In this document: in pieces, positions 1 through 9,210 of the stretch
How the letters are laid out: each line of letters begins with the position of its first letter
How positions within the stretch are numbered: the stretch's first letter is position 1
Assembly (NCBI GenBank): GCA_001552775.1
Contig: KQ959274.1
Span: 104,158 to 144,630, forward strand
Direction: 5' to 3'
Origin: Bacteroidales bacterium KA00251
Lineage (GTDB): Bacteria; Bacteroidota; Bacteroidia; Bacteroidales; Porphyromonadaceae
Length of the DNA: 40,473 nt
Notes under the pieces: generated by a model
What the model was told of the DNA's origin: nothing
Databases searched by the model: none
The model's input: the letters and a program-made list of their open reading frames with translations, nothing else
Program-made: the position numbers and the translations under genes

Positions 1-66
1 ACCGAGAGATTAAATTAAAAGTACCGAGAGATTAGATTAAAAGTACCGAGAGATTAAATTGAAAGT
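1..66. repeat. 22-base tandem repeat array, three units
   Basis: Three adjacent 22-base units (1-22, 23-44, 45-66) share the core ACCGAGAGATTA and an A-rich tail, differing at one or two positions. A decayed fourth unit may start at 67. The array lies just past the 3' end of the ABC transporter operon and touches the window edge, so more units may exist to the left. The core matches a second array at 10393-10480. There are no spacers, so this is not a CRISPR. Function unknown. Confidence 0.9.
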
Positions 67-116
67 ACCTGAAGATTTTTAGTTGAGATTTTCTGTTCCT
101 ATGAAGTGCTTCTGTA

Positions 117-1118
117 CTAGCGAAGAATGGCTTGTAGCTCAGATAGCGTCTTCACTTCAAAAGAGGATTGGGACGTGATAAAGTGCCAGGAGTTAGGAAG
201 AATTTCAATTGTATACTGTTCAGGATCTGAGGTTTTCTGAGCTATGTATCCGAGTCGCGTAAGTAGACGTCTTGTCCACAACTCCTTTTCGCTGCCATCT
301 CCAATCAAGTTTATCGCGCGTGGCTTGCGTTGTAAAAGCTCTACTTGTCCAGTATAGGGATCAAAATGGAAGTCCTCTTTTTCAAAGAGCGTCGCAATTT
401 TGCCTTGGAGAGCGAGCTCTTCGGGAAGGCCTGTACTTAGGTTTCCCTCCTGATCGAGGATCCAAAGAGCATCACACCACTGCATTGCAAGTGAAATCTC
501 GTGTGTGGCTAGCAGAAAAGTACGCTGTGATTTTTGAGCAATTTCACGCAATAGCAGAAACAACTCAATACGAAAAGAGAGGTCGAGGTGTGAAGTTGGC
601 TCATCGAGTAGCACAAGAGGTGTTTCTTGTGCGAGAGCCATAGCGATGAGTGCTCGTTGTCTTTCGCCATCACTCAAGGTGGAGATCATCCTTTTTTCAT
701 ACCCTTTCAGTTTACAATCTAGAAGAGACTTTCGTACAATGTCGCGATCTCTACTGGACAGCTTGCCTAAGGTATTGAGATAGGGTGAGCGTCCGAGTGC
801 TACTAGCTCCTCCACTGTGAGCTGGATACTTCTCTCCAGTTGGCTTCTTACAATACTGATAAACTTTGCGCGCTGGTTCAGTTTTATTTTTTCGATGGGT
901 TCTCCTGCAAGGGTTATTTTACCCTCTTTACGAGTATTCCCAAAGGCAATTGCTTCAAGTAGTGTAGATTTTCCACAACCATTGGTGCCGATCAGAGCTG
1001 TTACAGTACCCTCTTCAAGTCTTGCAGAGAGATTTTGGGAGACTGTATGGTGGGGGTATCCTGTAGATAAAGATTCTAGTACAAGGAGGTCTATTTTAGT
1101 TTGATTCCGCTGTATCAT
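117..1118 (-). CDS. ABC importer ATPase, iron/heme/cobalamin class
   Basis: Cytoplasmic ATPase that should power import through the neighbouring permease. Visible motifs: Walker A GTNGCGKST at residues 44-52, signature LSDGERQR at 148-155, Walker B LVLLDEP at 168-174 and the switch histidine H206. This is the FepC/BtuD/HmuV pattern. At 333 residues it is longer than the roughly 255-residue core; about 85 C-terminal residues after 245 form an extension I cannot name. Its ATG overlaps the permease stop in an ATGA, so the two are translationally coupled. Third gene of a binding protein-permease-ATPase set. The substrate cannot be read from sequence; iron-siderophore, heme or cobalamin are all possible. 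Confidence 0.9.
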   Translation of the reverse strand: MIQRNQTKIDLLVLESLSTGYPHHTVSQNLSARLEEGTVTALIGTNGCGKSTLLEAIAFGNTRKEGKITLAGEPIEKIKLNQRAKFISIVRSQLERSIQLTVEELVALGRSPYLNTLGKLSSRDRDIVRKSLLDCKLKGYEKRMISTLSDGERQRALIAMALAQETPLVLLDEPTSHLDLSFRIELFLLLREIAQKSQRTFLLATHEISLAMQWCDALWILDQEGNLSTGLPEELALQGKIATLFEKEDFHFDPYTGQVELLQRKPRAINLIGDGSEKELWTRRLLTRLGYIAQKTSDPEQYTIEILPNSWHFITSQSSFEVKTLSELQAILR

Positions 1119-2149
1119 CGATGGAGGAGATTTCTAGGAGAGTTTCGTTTCAAGATAACTGCAATTACAATGGGAGCTCCTACGACAGAGGTGACCACAT
1201 TGATCGGCAGGATAAGTCCTCCTTGTGGTAGGTGGGAGACGATGTGGCATAATAGCATAAGCACAGATCCTCCTAGTAGGGAAAGGGGAATAAGCTGTCT
1301 GTGGTTACTGGTTTTTGCGATAGATTTTACCAAGTGAGGTACAGCAATACCAATAAAGGCAATTGGACCAACAAAGGCCGTTATGGTGCCGGTAATGATA
1401 CCTGTTAGGAGAATAAGAAATCTTCGCATTCTTTTAGTTGAAGTGCCTAGGGAACGAGCATAAGCATCACCTAGTAGCATGGTATTAAGAGCCTTGGGAA
1501 AGAAGGAGATCAAGAGCAGAGCAGGGATTACGATCAGAGACAACAATAATGTACTCCTTGAAGTACTGCCTTCTAAGCTACCAAAACTCCAGACTTGGAA
1601 TCCTTTCACCAATTCACTTGGAGCAAAGTATTGCAAGAGGCTAACCACAGATCCTGTAAGAAAACTGAGCATTACTCCTACGATGAGTACACGAGTAATG
1701 TCGCTTGTCGTATAGGAAACCGCAGCAATAAGTGCTAGCACCAAGACTGCACCAGCTATAGCAAAAAAGATAATTCCACCCATCTCAATAAATGAGGTAA
1801 TGGAGGGGATTTGTCCCCACAGAGTGCCACCCATCATAAAGAGGGCAACTCCAAGACCAGCTCCCCCTGAAACACCAAGAATCCCAGCATCAGCAAGCGG
1901 ATTGCGGAAAAGGGTTTGCATCACAAGACCCGAAGAGGAAAGGGAAGCCCCCACAAGTAAAGCTGTAATCGCTGCAGGGATCCTCATTTCCCAAACAATG
2001 TATACCCATTCGGGCTTAGCGGAGTGAGGATCGAATAGAATAGTGCCAAATTCATTGTATGGAATGGATACACTTCCCCAAAAGATGTCTACTAGAAAAG
2101 CGACAATAAGAAGAAGAAATAATAGCAGAAAGGTGGCAAACGTCCGCAT
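1115..2149 (-). CDS. FecCD/BtuC-family ABC permease
   Basis: Inner-membrane permease of an iron-siderophore, heme or cobalamin importer, 344 residues, the normal length for the family. It is strongly hydrophobic with about ten predicted membrane segments. Family motifs are visible: RIPAAITALLVGASL, then NPLADAGILGVSGGAGLG in the first half, and FIGIAVPHLVK plus a GGLILPINVVTSVVGAP segment near the C terminus. It begins six bases after the binding-protein gene and overlaps the ATPase gene by four bases, so all three genes are surely one transcript. It probably acts as a homodimer with two ATPase subunits, as known for the family. Confidence 0.92.
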   Translation of the reverse strand: MRTFATFLLLFLLLIVAFLVDIFWGSVSIPYNEFGTILFDPHSAKPEWVYIVWEMRIPAAITALLVGASLSSSGLVMQTLFRNPLADAGILGVSGGAGLGVALFMMGGTLWGQIPSITSFIEMGGIIFFAIAGAVLVLALIAAVSYTTSDITRVLIVGVMLSFLTGSVVSLLQYFAPSELVKGFQVWSFGSLEGSTSRSTLLLSLIVIPALLLISFFPKALNTMLLGDAYARSLGTSTKRMRRFLILLTGIITGTITAFVGPIAFIGIAVPHLVKSIAKTSNHRQLIPLSLLGGSVLMLLCHIVSHLPQGGLILPINVVTSVVGAPIVIAVILKRNSPRNLLHR

Positions 2150-2155
2150 AGTGGT

Positions 2156-3367
2156 CTACTTCTTAGGTTGATTTGCAGGGAGTAGCTTCCTCCAAAAGAC
2201 AAGGTCTGTATGCTCGGCGGATAGCTCTGGATGAAAAATAGCGATTAAATCGGCAAGGATTGTTTCGGGCTTGTAGGGACCACTCTCGAAGTAGTCGTTT
2301 CCTTTGGAACTTTTTCGCGCATCATTGAGGTAGACTTGACCTTTTTTGTATGCTTTGAAGAGAGCATAACGCCCCTCTTGGGTGGCAAAGTCTTCAAGAG
2401 AATGGATATCTCCAGATTGCCAAGCGAGCCAAATGTCGTCGTTGACGTGCTGTTGCAGTACAGCTTCAAAACTTATTCCCGCTTGAGAGGCCGCACTTGT
2501 GGGAGCGTTGTATATCCCTCCAGCATCAGCAATCATTTTGGCTACATAGCTGTCGTTTGCTGGTAAGTGCCAGACTCCTTGATAGGCATTTCCAAAGAAG
2601 ATTGTCGGCTTTTCTTGGCAAGTTTGGGCTTTTTCTTTGAGCAGGTTGTACTTTCTTTCCATCTCCGAGAAAAGAGAGTCTGCAGTAGCACCTTTTCCCA
2701 CGAGCAAAGCAATTACCTTTATCCACTCTGCACGAGCAAGGAGAGAGCTTTCCTGCCAATCATTGTTGTATATAAGTTTTGTGGGTGACTCTTTAGGTAG
2801 AGGCATGGAGTGCTCTACACCATCATAGTAGTTTGCCATTGCTCCATCTACTTGCGAGGCAATAAGAGACTCCACGTCTGTAATACCCGAACGCGCGAAA
2901 GAGTGTAGCTTGCCCTCCTTGGCACGCTTTTGTAATTCTGCATCGTAAAGGGTGGAAACATCGGCAGTCCCAAGTAGCTTCTCTCTAGCATCAAGCAACT
3001 CAATAGCCCCAACGAAAGTGTCGCTTAATAGTGCAAGACGCTTGCAGGGAACTGCGATTACCTCCTCTCCTTCTTGAGGAGTGAAAGTCTTTGCCTCTTT
3101 GGAAGGGATCAATACAAGGCTTTGAAGGAGTGCACCATTGGACGGATTGTAAATCTTTATGCGATGTCCTAAAGGGAGATTATCTATGGAGAAGAACTGA
3201 GCATACTTTACCTTTAGCGAAACCTTCTCAATGGAGTCGTCACTTTCATTCTCTTCCCTATTTTTCCCCTTACAGCTGCTACCAAGTAGCAGCAATAGTA
3301 AAAAAAAGAAAGGAAGGCACGACTTTGATTTTCGGAGACTGTTGGAGATAGCACAGTAAGGGATCAT
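2156..3367 (-). CDS. ABC importer substrate-binding lipoprotein
   Basis: A 403-residue lipoprotein: basic start, long leucine/phenylalanine core, then a lipobox ending GSSC with the lipidated Cys at about residue 32, followed by an acidic and serine-rich linker. The rest fits a TroA/FepB-like two-lobed binding protein, and its place directly upstream of a FecCD permease and FepC-like ATPase supports this. It should be tethered to a membrane face and hand an iron chelate, heme or cobalamin to the permease. It starts 31 bases after the rRNA methyltransferase gene with no promoter box seen between, so it may be cotranscribed with the upstream genes. Substrate unknown. Confidence 0.85.
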   Translation of the reverse strand: MIPYCAISNSLRKSKSCLPFFFLLLLLLGSSCKGKNREENESDDSIEKVSLKVKYAQFFSIDNLPLGHRIKIYNPSNGALLQSLVLIPSKEAKTFTPQEGEEVIAVPCKRLALLSDTFVGAIELLDAREKLLGTADVSTLYDAELQKRAKEGKLHSFARSGITDVESLIASQVDGAMANYYDGVEHSMPLPKESPTKLIYNNDWQESSLLARAEWIKVIALLVGKGATADSLFSEMERKYNLLKEKAQTCQEKPTIFFGNAYQGVWHLPANDSYVAKMIADAGGIYNAPTSAASQAGISFEAVLQQHVNDDIWLAWQSGDIHSLEDFATQEGRYALFKAYKKGQVYLNDARKSSKGNDYFESGPYKPETILADLIAIFHPELSAEHTDLVFWRKLLPANQPKK

Positions 3368-3398
3368 AAGTCTGTAGGGTTACTTTTTGTTGTGTTTC

Positions 3399-4640
3399 CT
3401 ATTCCACATAGAGAAGAAGTCCCTTGAGATATTCCGTCTCTGGATGGAATATATTCACGGGATGACAAGGAGCCTGGAAAAGAGGTCGAAGGATCCGCAC
3501 CTGTCGCTTGGCTTCAACGGAAGCTGTAAGTACTGCCATTCTAAAGTCGTAGGGCGAGACAAGCTGAGAGCAGCTAAACGTAAAAAGAAAGCCCCCCGAA
3601 CGGATTTTTTTTAAGGCAAGGGCATTCAACTTTCTGTATCCATTGCAGGCATTTCTTACATTGTCTTTCCTCTTTGCAAAGGCTGGAGGGTCTAGTACAA
3701 TAAGATCGTACTCTCCCCCTTGTAGGTTGTTTAAATAGTCAAAGGCATCAGCATTGACTACTTGATGGCGATGCTCCTCTAGCTCTGGAAAGTTGAGAGC
3801 GATAACTTCTTTCGCTACATCTAGGGCTCTTGCACTACTGTCTAGTGAGTCTACAGAGCAAGCTCCTCCTCGTATTGCATAGGCACTAAATCCTCCTGTG
3901 TAGCAGAAGCAATTCAGTACATTCCGACCATTTGCATACTTTTCAACGAGTTCTCGATTGTCTCGTTGATCAATAAAGAAGCCTGTCTTTTGCCCTTTTT
4001 CAATATCCGTTAAAAAGCGGAGTCCTCTCTCATAAAGAGGTTCACGAATGGCATCTCCATAGAGATAACCATCGCTATAGAATTCGCTTATCTCCTTTTG
4101 TAAAGTAGAGGAAGATTTGTCGTAGATGGCTTGAAGCTCTAGTTCCTGGCACTCCAGCAAGACCTCCTTAATAAGGGAAATCCGACGGAAGATCCCCATA
4201 CTATGAGCTTGGATAACGGCAGTATGCCCATAGATATCCACAATAAGCCCTGAAAGGCCATCGCCTTCGCCATATACAAGTCGATAAATATTGTTGGGGG
4301 CTTTGCTATCAGTTTCAGAGAATGGCAAGTGAAGCTTTTGCCGAAGACGGAGAGCCGCTCTTATTTTATTTTCAAAGAACTCTTTTTCGTCAACAATAGG
4401 GGTGTCAAAAGAGAGCACGCGAATGGCTATATTTCCTCCTTCCCAGCTTCCTGTTGCCAAAAACTTTCCTTTGCTATCCACCACATCCACGAGGTCTCCC
4501 TCTTGGGGCTCTGGTGTAACTCGAGCAATTGCCCGACTAAAAATCCACAAATGATAGCGGGAAAGACTTTGCTCTCTTCCTTTTTTTAAGATTGCAAGGG
4601 GATGCCCTTTGGATTGTATAGGGGTAATAATTTCTTTCAT
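3399..4640 (-). CDS. rlmI: RlmI-like 23S rRNA (cytosine-C5) methyltransferase
   Basis: A 413-residue class I SAM-dependent methyltransferase with an N-terminal PUA-like RNA-binding region (about residues 1-80). Motifs: GQKTGFFIDQRDNR at 216-229, the SAM loop region LNCFCYTGGFSAYA at 242-255, LDPPAFAK at 316-323 and FSCSQ at 355-359, which carries the cysteine expected for C5-cytosine methylation. E. coli RlmI methylates C1962 of 23S rRNA; the same target here is inferred from family only. The gene starts 19 bases after dnaG and reads in the same direction, so it is probably cotranscribed with it. Confidence 0.88.
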   Translation of the reverse strand: MKEIITPIQSKGHPLAILKKGREQSLSRYHLWIFSRAIARVTPEPQEGDLVDVVDSKGKFLATGSWEGGNIAIRVLSFDTPIVDEKEFFENKIRAALRLRQKLHLPFSETDSKAPNNIYRLVYGEGDGLSGLIVDIYGHTAVIQAHSMGIFRRISLIKEVLLECQELELQAIYDKSSSTLQKEISEFYSDGYLYGDAIREPLYERGLRFLTDIEKGQKTGFFIDQRDNRELVEKYANGRNVLNCFCYTGGFSAYAIRGGACSVDSLDSSARALDVAKEVIALNFPELEEHRHQVVNADAFDYLNNLQGGEYDLIVLDPPAFAKRKDNVRNACNGYRKLNALALKKIRSGGFLFTFSCSQLVSPYDFRMAVLTASVEAKRQVRILRPLFQAPCHPVNIFHPETEYLKGLLLYVE

Positions 4641-4659
4641 TAAGTATATCTTTAGTTCG

Positions 4660-6642
4660 TTATGGGATGATTGTTCTCATTCCCATGATAGTGGCGATTT
4701 GAGCCTTAATGTCGTTAAGCTCACTAAGTTTAGCGAGGATTTGCATCATTCGCTCTTCTTCCAGAGGATTGCTTTGGGTCTTCTTGAGTTCTTTGTGATA
4801 GTGATCAATTTGACGCTGTATATACTCGCCAATCATCCCATTGATTAGTAGCTCAGTCTCTTTGATAAGCTCTTCAATCGGAGGGTTCGTCGCCTCATCG
4901 GATAAGCCTAAAGCTCGTTTGGAAACATTGCTAAGCAGGTATTTGTCGGCAAGAAGGTTTATGGTAAGAGAGGAAATCTGAGGATTGCGGTGATTGGCAA
5001 AGTATTGTGACGGGGAGAAATGAGGGTTCTTTTCAATGTTTTGGCAACATTCCGATAGGATTTTCTTAAAGAGTTCTCCATAGTCTTCTATCTCTTGTTC
5101 GTGAAGAGCATTTTCTACAAACTGCGCCAAGGAGTACTTCTCTTCAGATCCGTCTTCATAAGTAATCGGGAAAATTTGTTCACCATACCTTACGATAAGA
5201 CGCAAAAGAGCAAGCTCATTTTTAGAGGGGTGGGGTAGAGGAGGAGTTGTTTGCTCTAATTCTTGCTGTTCATCTCGTATTTCTTCGGCATTGTGTTCAC
5301 TTTGTACAGGGAGAAACTTGGTTCTTTGAAATGAGTGATTATTACGAAGTACCTTTACCTCTTTTGCAATAATAGCTTCGTTCAAGGAGAGGTCTTGAGC
5401 GACGCTTTGCACTGTGAGTGAACGCTCAATAGGATCGGGGATGCTAGCCACACTTTTTAGAAGGTCATTTACGAGGTTCGCCTTTTCGATAGGGCTTTTG
5501 GCCATATCCTTTTTGTATAGAGCTGTTTTAAAGGTTATAAAGTCCTCTTCGTGAGTTTGGATATAGTCTTCCAATTCTTGTATGGTATGCCCTCTGACAA
5601 AGGAGTCTGGGTCTTCGTCTTCAGGGAGAGGCAACGCTCTCACATGCATGCCAGCCTCAAGGAGTAGGTCAATCCCTCTTAGAGTTGCCTTGACTCCGGC
5701 AAGGTCTCCATCGTAGAATACGGTTACATTTCTAGTGAAACGCCTTATTTTCATTATCTGCGGCAGCGTAAGTGCAGTACCACTGGAGGCTACCACATTT
5801 TCTATTCCACCTTGGTGCATGGCAATTACATCCATATATCCTTCCACAAGGAAGCATTTATCGGCTTGTGTAATGGCTTTTTTCCCAAGGTAAAGTCCAT
5901 AGAGTTCGTTGCTTTTAGAGTAAATAGGGCTTTCTGGAGAGTTGATATATTTGGCCAGACGATCAGACTTTTTCATAATTCGTCCCCCAAAGCCCACAAT
6001 TTTTCCACTCACGGTGTGGATGGGAAAAATGATTCGTTCACGAAATCGGTCGCCTCCACTTCTTCCGTCTTCAGGAGGATAGCACAGTCCAGTTTCGGCA
6101 AAGTACTTTAAGTTGTATCCAGCCTCTTGGGCGGCTTTGGTAAGCCCATCTCTCTGGCTAGTGGCATAGCCCAGACCAAATTTTTCAATAAAAGGAGTTG
6201 TTATTCCCCTCTGTTGGAGGTAGGGGATTGCTACGTGTAGTCCTTCTTCGCTCCTTGAAAGTTGTTTGGCAAAGTAATCTGCAGCGAAACTTTGGGCTAG
6301 AAACATGCTTTCCCTTTCGTTGCGTTTTTCTTTTTCCTCTTGCGACTCTTCCTTCTCCTCAATGGGGATCCCATACTTTTTGGCAAGCACCCTTAAAGCG
6401 TCGGGGAAGGAGATTTTTTCTATTTTCATGATGAAGGAGACAGGAGAGCCTCCTTCGCCACAAGCAAAGCACTTACAGATGTTTTTGGAAGGGGATACGT
6501 AAAAAGAAGGACGGCGGTCGTTGTGAAAAGGACAAAGCCCAATAAAGTTGGCTCCTTGCTTTCGAAGAGATACATAATCTCCTACGACCTCCTCAATTGT
6601 GGCGGTGTCGAAGATCCTTTGTATGGTGGCGTCATCTATCAT
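4660..6642 (-). CDS. dnaG: DNA primase DnaG
   Basis: Makes the RNA primers for chromosomal replication. The N-terminal CHC2 zinc finger is intact: C37, H40, C58 and C61. It is followed by the catalytic core, with a TOPRIM block (CFLVEGYMDVIAMHQGG, then YDGDLAGVKA) at roughly residues 260-345. The last 200 residues are the variable C-terminal part that binds the replicative helicase in this family. At 660 residues the protein is full length for the Bacteroidota. The gene lies 53 bases after murF/alr on the same strand; no clear promoter is visible in that gap. Confidence 0.97.
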   Translation of the reverse strand: MIDDATIQRIFDTATIEEVVGDYVSLRKQGANFIGLCPFHNDRRPSFYVSPSKNICKCFACGEGGSPVSFIMKIEKISFPDALRVLAKKYGIPIEEKEESQEEKEKRNERESMFLAQSFAADYFAKQLSRSEEGLHVAIPYLQQRGITTPFIEKFGLGYATSQRDGLTKAAQEAGYNLKYFAETGLCYPPEDGRSGGDRFRERIIFPIHTVSGKIVGFGGRIMKKSDRLAKYINSPESPIYSKSNELYGLYLGKKAITQADKCFLVEGYMDVIAMHQGGIENVVASSGTALTLPQIMKIRRFTRNVTVFYDGDLAGVKATLRGIDLLLEAGMHVRALPLPEDEDPDSFVRGHTIQELEDYIQTHEEDFITFKTALYKKDMAKSPIEKANLVNDLLKSVASIPDPIERSLTVQSVAQDLSLNEAIIAKEVKVLRNNHSFQRTKFLPVQSEHNAEEIRDEQQELEQTTPPLPHPSKNELALLRLIVRYGEQIFPITYEDGSEEKYSLAQFVENALHEQEIEDYGELFKKILSECCQNIEKNPHFSPSQYFANHRNPQISSLTINLLADKYLLSNVSKRALGLSDEATNPPIEELIKETELLINGMIGEYIQRQIDHYHKELKKTQSNPLEEERMMQILAKLSELNDIKAQIATIMGMRTIIP

Positions 6643-6695
6643 AGTTTACGGTGTTTCTCTTTCAAAAAGAGTCCTTATAGTAGCATTTCTAGTAG

Positions 6696-9206
6696 TTACT
6701 CCTTGTAGTAGACGCGCTTTATTCGGCTGGATAGATTGGCCACTACTTCATAGGGGATTGTGCCAATTGCAGCTCCCATTTCAGAAAGATCAACAGGTAG
6801 TTCCTTTCCGATAAGAGTCACTTCATCGCCTTCAAGTACCTCTCCATCTTTGGCTGAAGAGAGGTCTATCATGGTTAAATCCATGCAAATGTTGCCAATT
6901 GTCGGGTAAACTTTTCCTCGGATAATTACCTTGCCAACACCATTGCCGAAGCGACGATTGTATCCATCGGCATAGCCTATAGGGATGATGCCTACTTTCC
7001 CACCTTGTGGCATTATACCTCGTCGCCCATAGCCAATTGTTTCGTGTGGGGCAACAGAGGAGATTTGCATGAGGGTAGTGTGGAGCTGAACAACAGGTTC
7101 AAGGAAGAGTCGCTTAGTGGGGGATACGCCATAAAGCCCTATCCCGAGTCTGATCATGTCTAAAGAGTCTTCGGTGAATCGCTCACACCCAGCAGTGTTT
7201 AGAATATGTCTAAGGGGTCGGTATCCTATTATAGAGGCTACTGTTTCATAGGCTTCTTTGTAGCTACTTATTTGCTTTCTTGTAAAGTCGTCTTGGCTTG
7301 GATCGTCAGCGACAGCAAGGTGAGTGAAGATACTTTGCACGTCCAAGATACGTTGTGCTGCGACTCTTTCCCCTAGAGCTTGTGCTTCAGAGGTGGCAAA
7401 TCCAAGACGATGCATGCCAGTATCAAATTCAATGTGGATAGGAATCCCGATGAAGCCTTCTCTGTCGACGTGGTCGTATAGCCTTTCAAATTGCTTCATG
7501 GAGTGTACGACAGGTTCTAGGTGATAGTCGAGTAACGTATCAATTTCCTTCATTCCTGGATCCATCACGACGATAGGGAGATAGATCCCTTTTTGGCGAA
7601 GTTCTTTTCCTTCGTCTGCTACGGCTACAGCTAGGTAATCTACACGAGCTTCTTGCATAGCAAGTGCTGTCTCATAGGCACCAAGCCCATAGGCATTGGC
7701 TTTTATCATGGCCATTACCTTGGTGTGCTGAGGTAATAATCCTCTGTATGAGTGTAGGTTGGCGATATAGCTTTGAAGATTTACCTCAAGTGTTGTTACG
7801 TGGCCTTGCTCAGCTAGATGGTCGGCTATAACCTCAAAGCGGTACTGTCGTGCCCCTTTTACCAATATGGCTGAATGCGATAGCGTATCGATGAGTTGGC
7901 TTTTTAAAAAGGCTTCTGTAGAAGGAAAGAAAAAGCTTTTTAGCTCATTAAAGAAGTCTTGATGTCGAGAGAGGTCTCTTCCAATTCCTATGAAGAGGTC
8001 GCAGTCTATACGTTTGACCATTTCTGAAATGCGACGATAGAGACTTCTAGGAGTAAGTGAACTCTGAAAGATATCAGAGAGGATCACCACTTTCCTGAGT
8101 CTCGACTGCTCAGCCCGTAGCTTCAAAAAGTCAATAGCGATGGCTAGTGAACTAATATCGTTGTTGTAGGTGTCGTTGATTACAATGTTGTCTTTCACAC
8201 CTTCTTTCATCTCAAGCCGCATTCTGATGGCTTGTAACTGGGGAAGGTGGCTAAGAGCAATCTCTAGCTGGTCTGGAAATACTTTTGCGACGAGTGTAAT
8301 GCAGTGTAGGATGTCACTGATGGAGGCATCATCAATAAAAGGAATTACCACATGGTACTCTTTTCCCCCACACACGAAGCTAAGCTTTGTAGTATCGTTG
8401 TCCTTGTTTCTTTTTTCAATGGATTGCACAACGAGGAAACTTCCGTTGTCGTCTTTACCGTTTCTAGTCCAAGATACCGCTTTGTCTTCTAGCCCAGCGC
8501 GACAAATCCCTTTGTAGATTTCCTCGTCTTCAGCACAGTATACAATCACTTGACTATGCTTGAAGAGAAACAGTTTCTCATCAATTTTTTCTTCAAGATC
8601 AGTAAAGTTCTCTTGGTGTGCAGATCCTATATTGGTAAAAATACCATAGGAGGGTAAGATGAGTTTTTCAAGACGCTCCATCTCTGCTGGTTGGGAAATC
8701 CCTGCTTCAAAGATGGCAAGGTCATCTTTGGGGGTCATCTTTAGTACTGAAAGAGGCACTCCTAACTGGGAATTGTAGCTTCGTGGAGATCGTACAATCT
8801 GAAAGCAAGGAGATAGAAGCTGATACAAAAATTCTTTGGTAATGGTTTTTCCATTGCTCCCCGTAATGCCTACTACGGGTATTGTAAACTCTTCTCTCCA
8901 TGCCGATGCCAACTTTTGAAGAACCTTTAAAGGATCATTCACGTATAGGATATTACTCCCCTCTATTACACTAGGCAGAAGATGTGCATCACCAGAGACC
9001 ACGAAGTTGCGAACGCCGTGGTCGTAGAGCTCTTTGATATAGCGGTGTCCATCGCCGGTAGAGGTGCGAAACGCGAAAAAAAGAGTGTGCTCAGGTCTAA
9101 GGAGTGAGCGACTATCGGTGAGGAAGTGCTCTATTTCGGGGTCTTCATGGTGTAAGACTACCTTTATTGGATTTATCTTCTCTGCGATTGTATGGATATT
9201 GTACAT
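6696..9206 (-). CDS. murF/alr: Fused MurF ligase and alanine racemase
   Basis: An 836-residue fusion of two enzymes that meet at D-alanine. The N-terminal half (about 1-465) is MurF, which adds D-Ala-D-Ala to UDP-MurNAc-tripeptide. It shows the ATP loop GSNGKT at 116-121 and the MurF signature NDTYNNDISS near 344-353. The C-terminal half (about 470-836) is PLP-dependent alanine racemase, with catalytic Lys502 in MAMIKANAYGLGA and the YGYRR-type region GYGRRG downstream. The racemase makes the D-alanine needed for the MurF substrate. This fusion is known in Bacteroidota. The gene follows the GSCFA gene by four bases, implying one mRNA. Confidence 0.96.
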   Translation of the reverse strand: MYNIHTIAEKINPIKVVLHHEDPEIEHFLTDSRSLLRPEHTLFFAFRTSTGDGHRYIKELYDHGVRNFVVSGDAHLLPSVIEGSNILYVNDPLKVLQKLASAWREEFTIPVVGITGSNGKTITKEFLYQLLSPCFQIVRSPRSYNSQLGVPLSVLKMTPKDDLAIFEAGISQPAEMERLEKLILPSYGIFTNIGSAHQENFTDLEEKIDEKLFLFKHSQVIVYCAEDEEIYKGICRAGLEDKAVSWTRNGKDDNGSFLVVQSIEKRNKDNDTTKLSFVCGGKEYHVVIPFIDDASISDILHCITLVAKVFPDQLEIALSHLPQLQAIRMRLEMKEGVKDNIVINDTYNNDISSLAIAIDFLKLRAEQSRLRKVVILSDIFQSSLTPRSLYRRISEMVKRIDCDLFIGIGRDLSRHQDFFNELKSFFFPSTEAFLKSQLIDTLSHSAILVKGARQYRFEVIADHLAEQGHVTTLEVNLQSYIANLHSYRGLLPQHTKVMAMIKANAYGLGAYETALAMQEARVDYLAVAVADEGKELRQKGIYLPIVVMDPGMKEIDTLLDYHLEPVVHSMKQFERLYDHVDREGFIGIPIHIEFDTGMHRLGFATSEAQALGERVAAQRILDVQSIFTHLAVADDPSQDDFTRKQISSYKEAYETVASIIGYRPLRHILNTAGCERFTEDSLDMIRLGIGLYGVSPTKRLFLEPVVQLHTTLMQISSVAPHETIGYGRRGIMPQGGKVGIIPIGYADGYNRRFGNGVGKVIIRGKVYPTIGNICMDLTMIDLSSAKDGEVLEGDEVTLIGKELPVDLSEMGAAIGTIPYEVVANLSSRIKRVYYKE

Positions 9207-9210
9207 AGTC

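Noticed and set aside
1-66. CRISPR array
   Set aside because: The units are directly adjacent with no spacers and are only 22 bases long; no cas gene is in the window.
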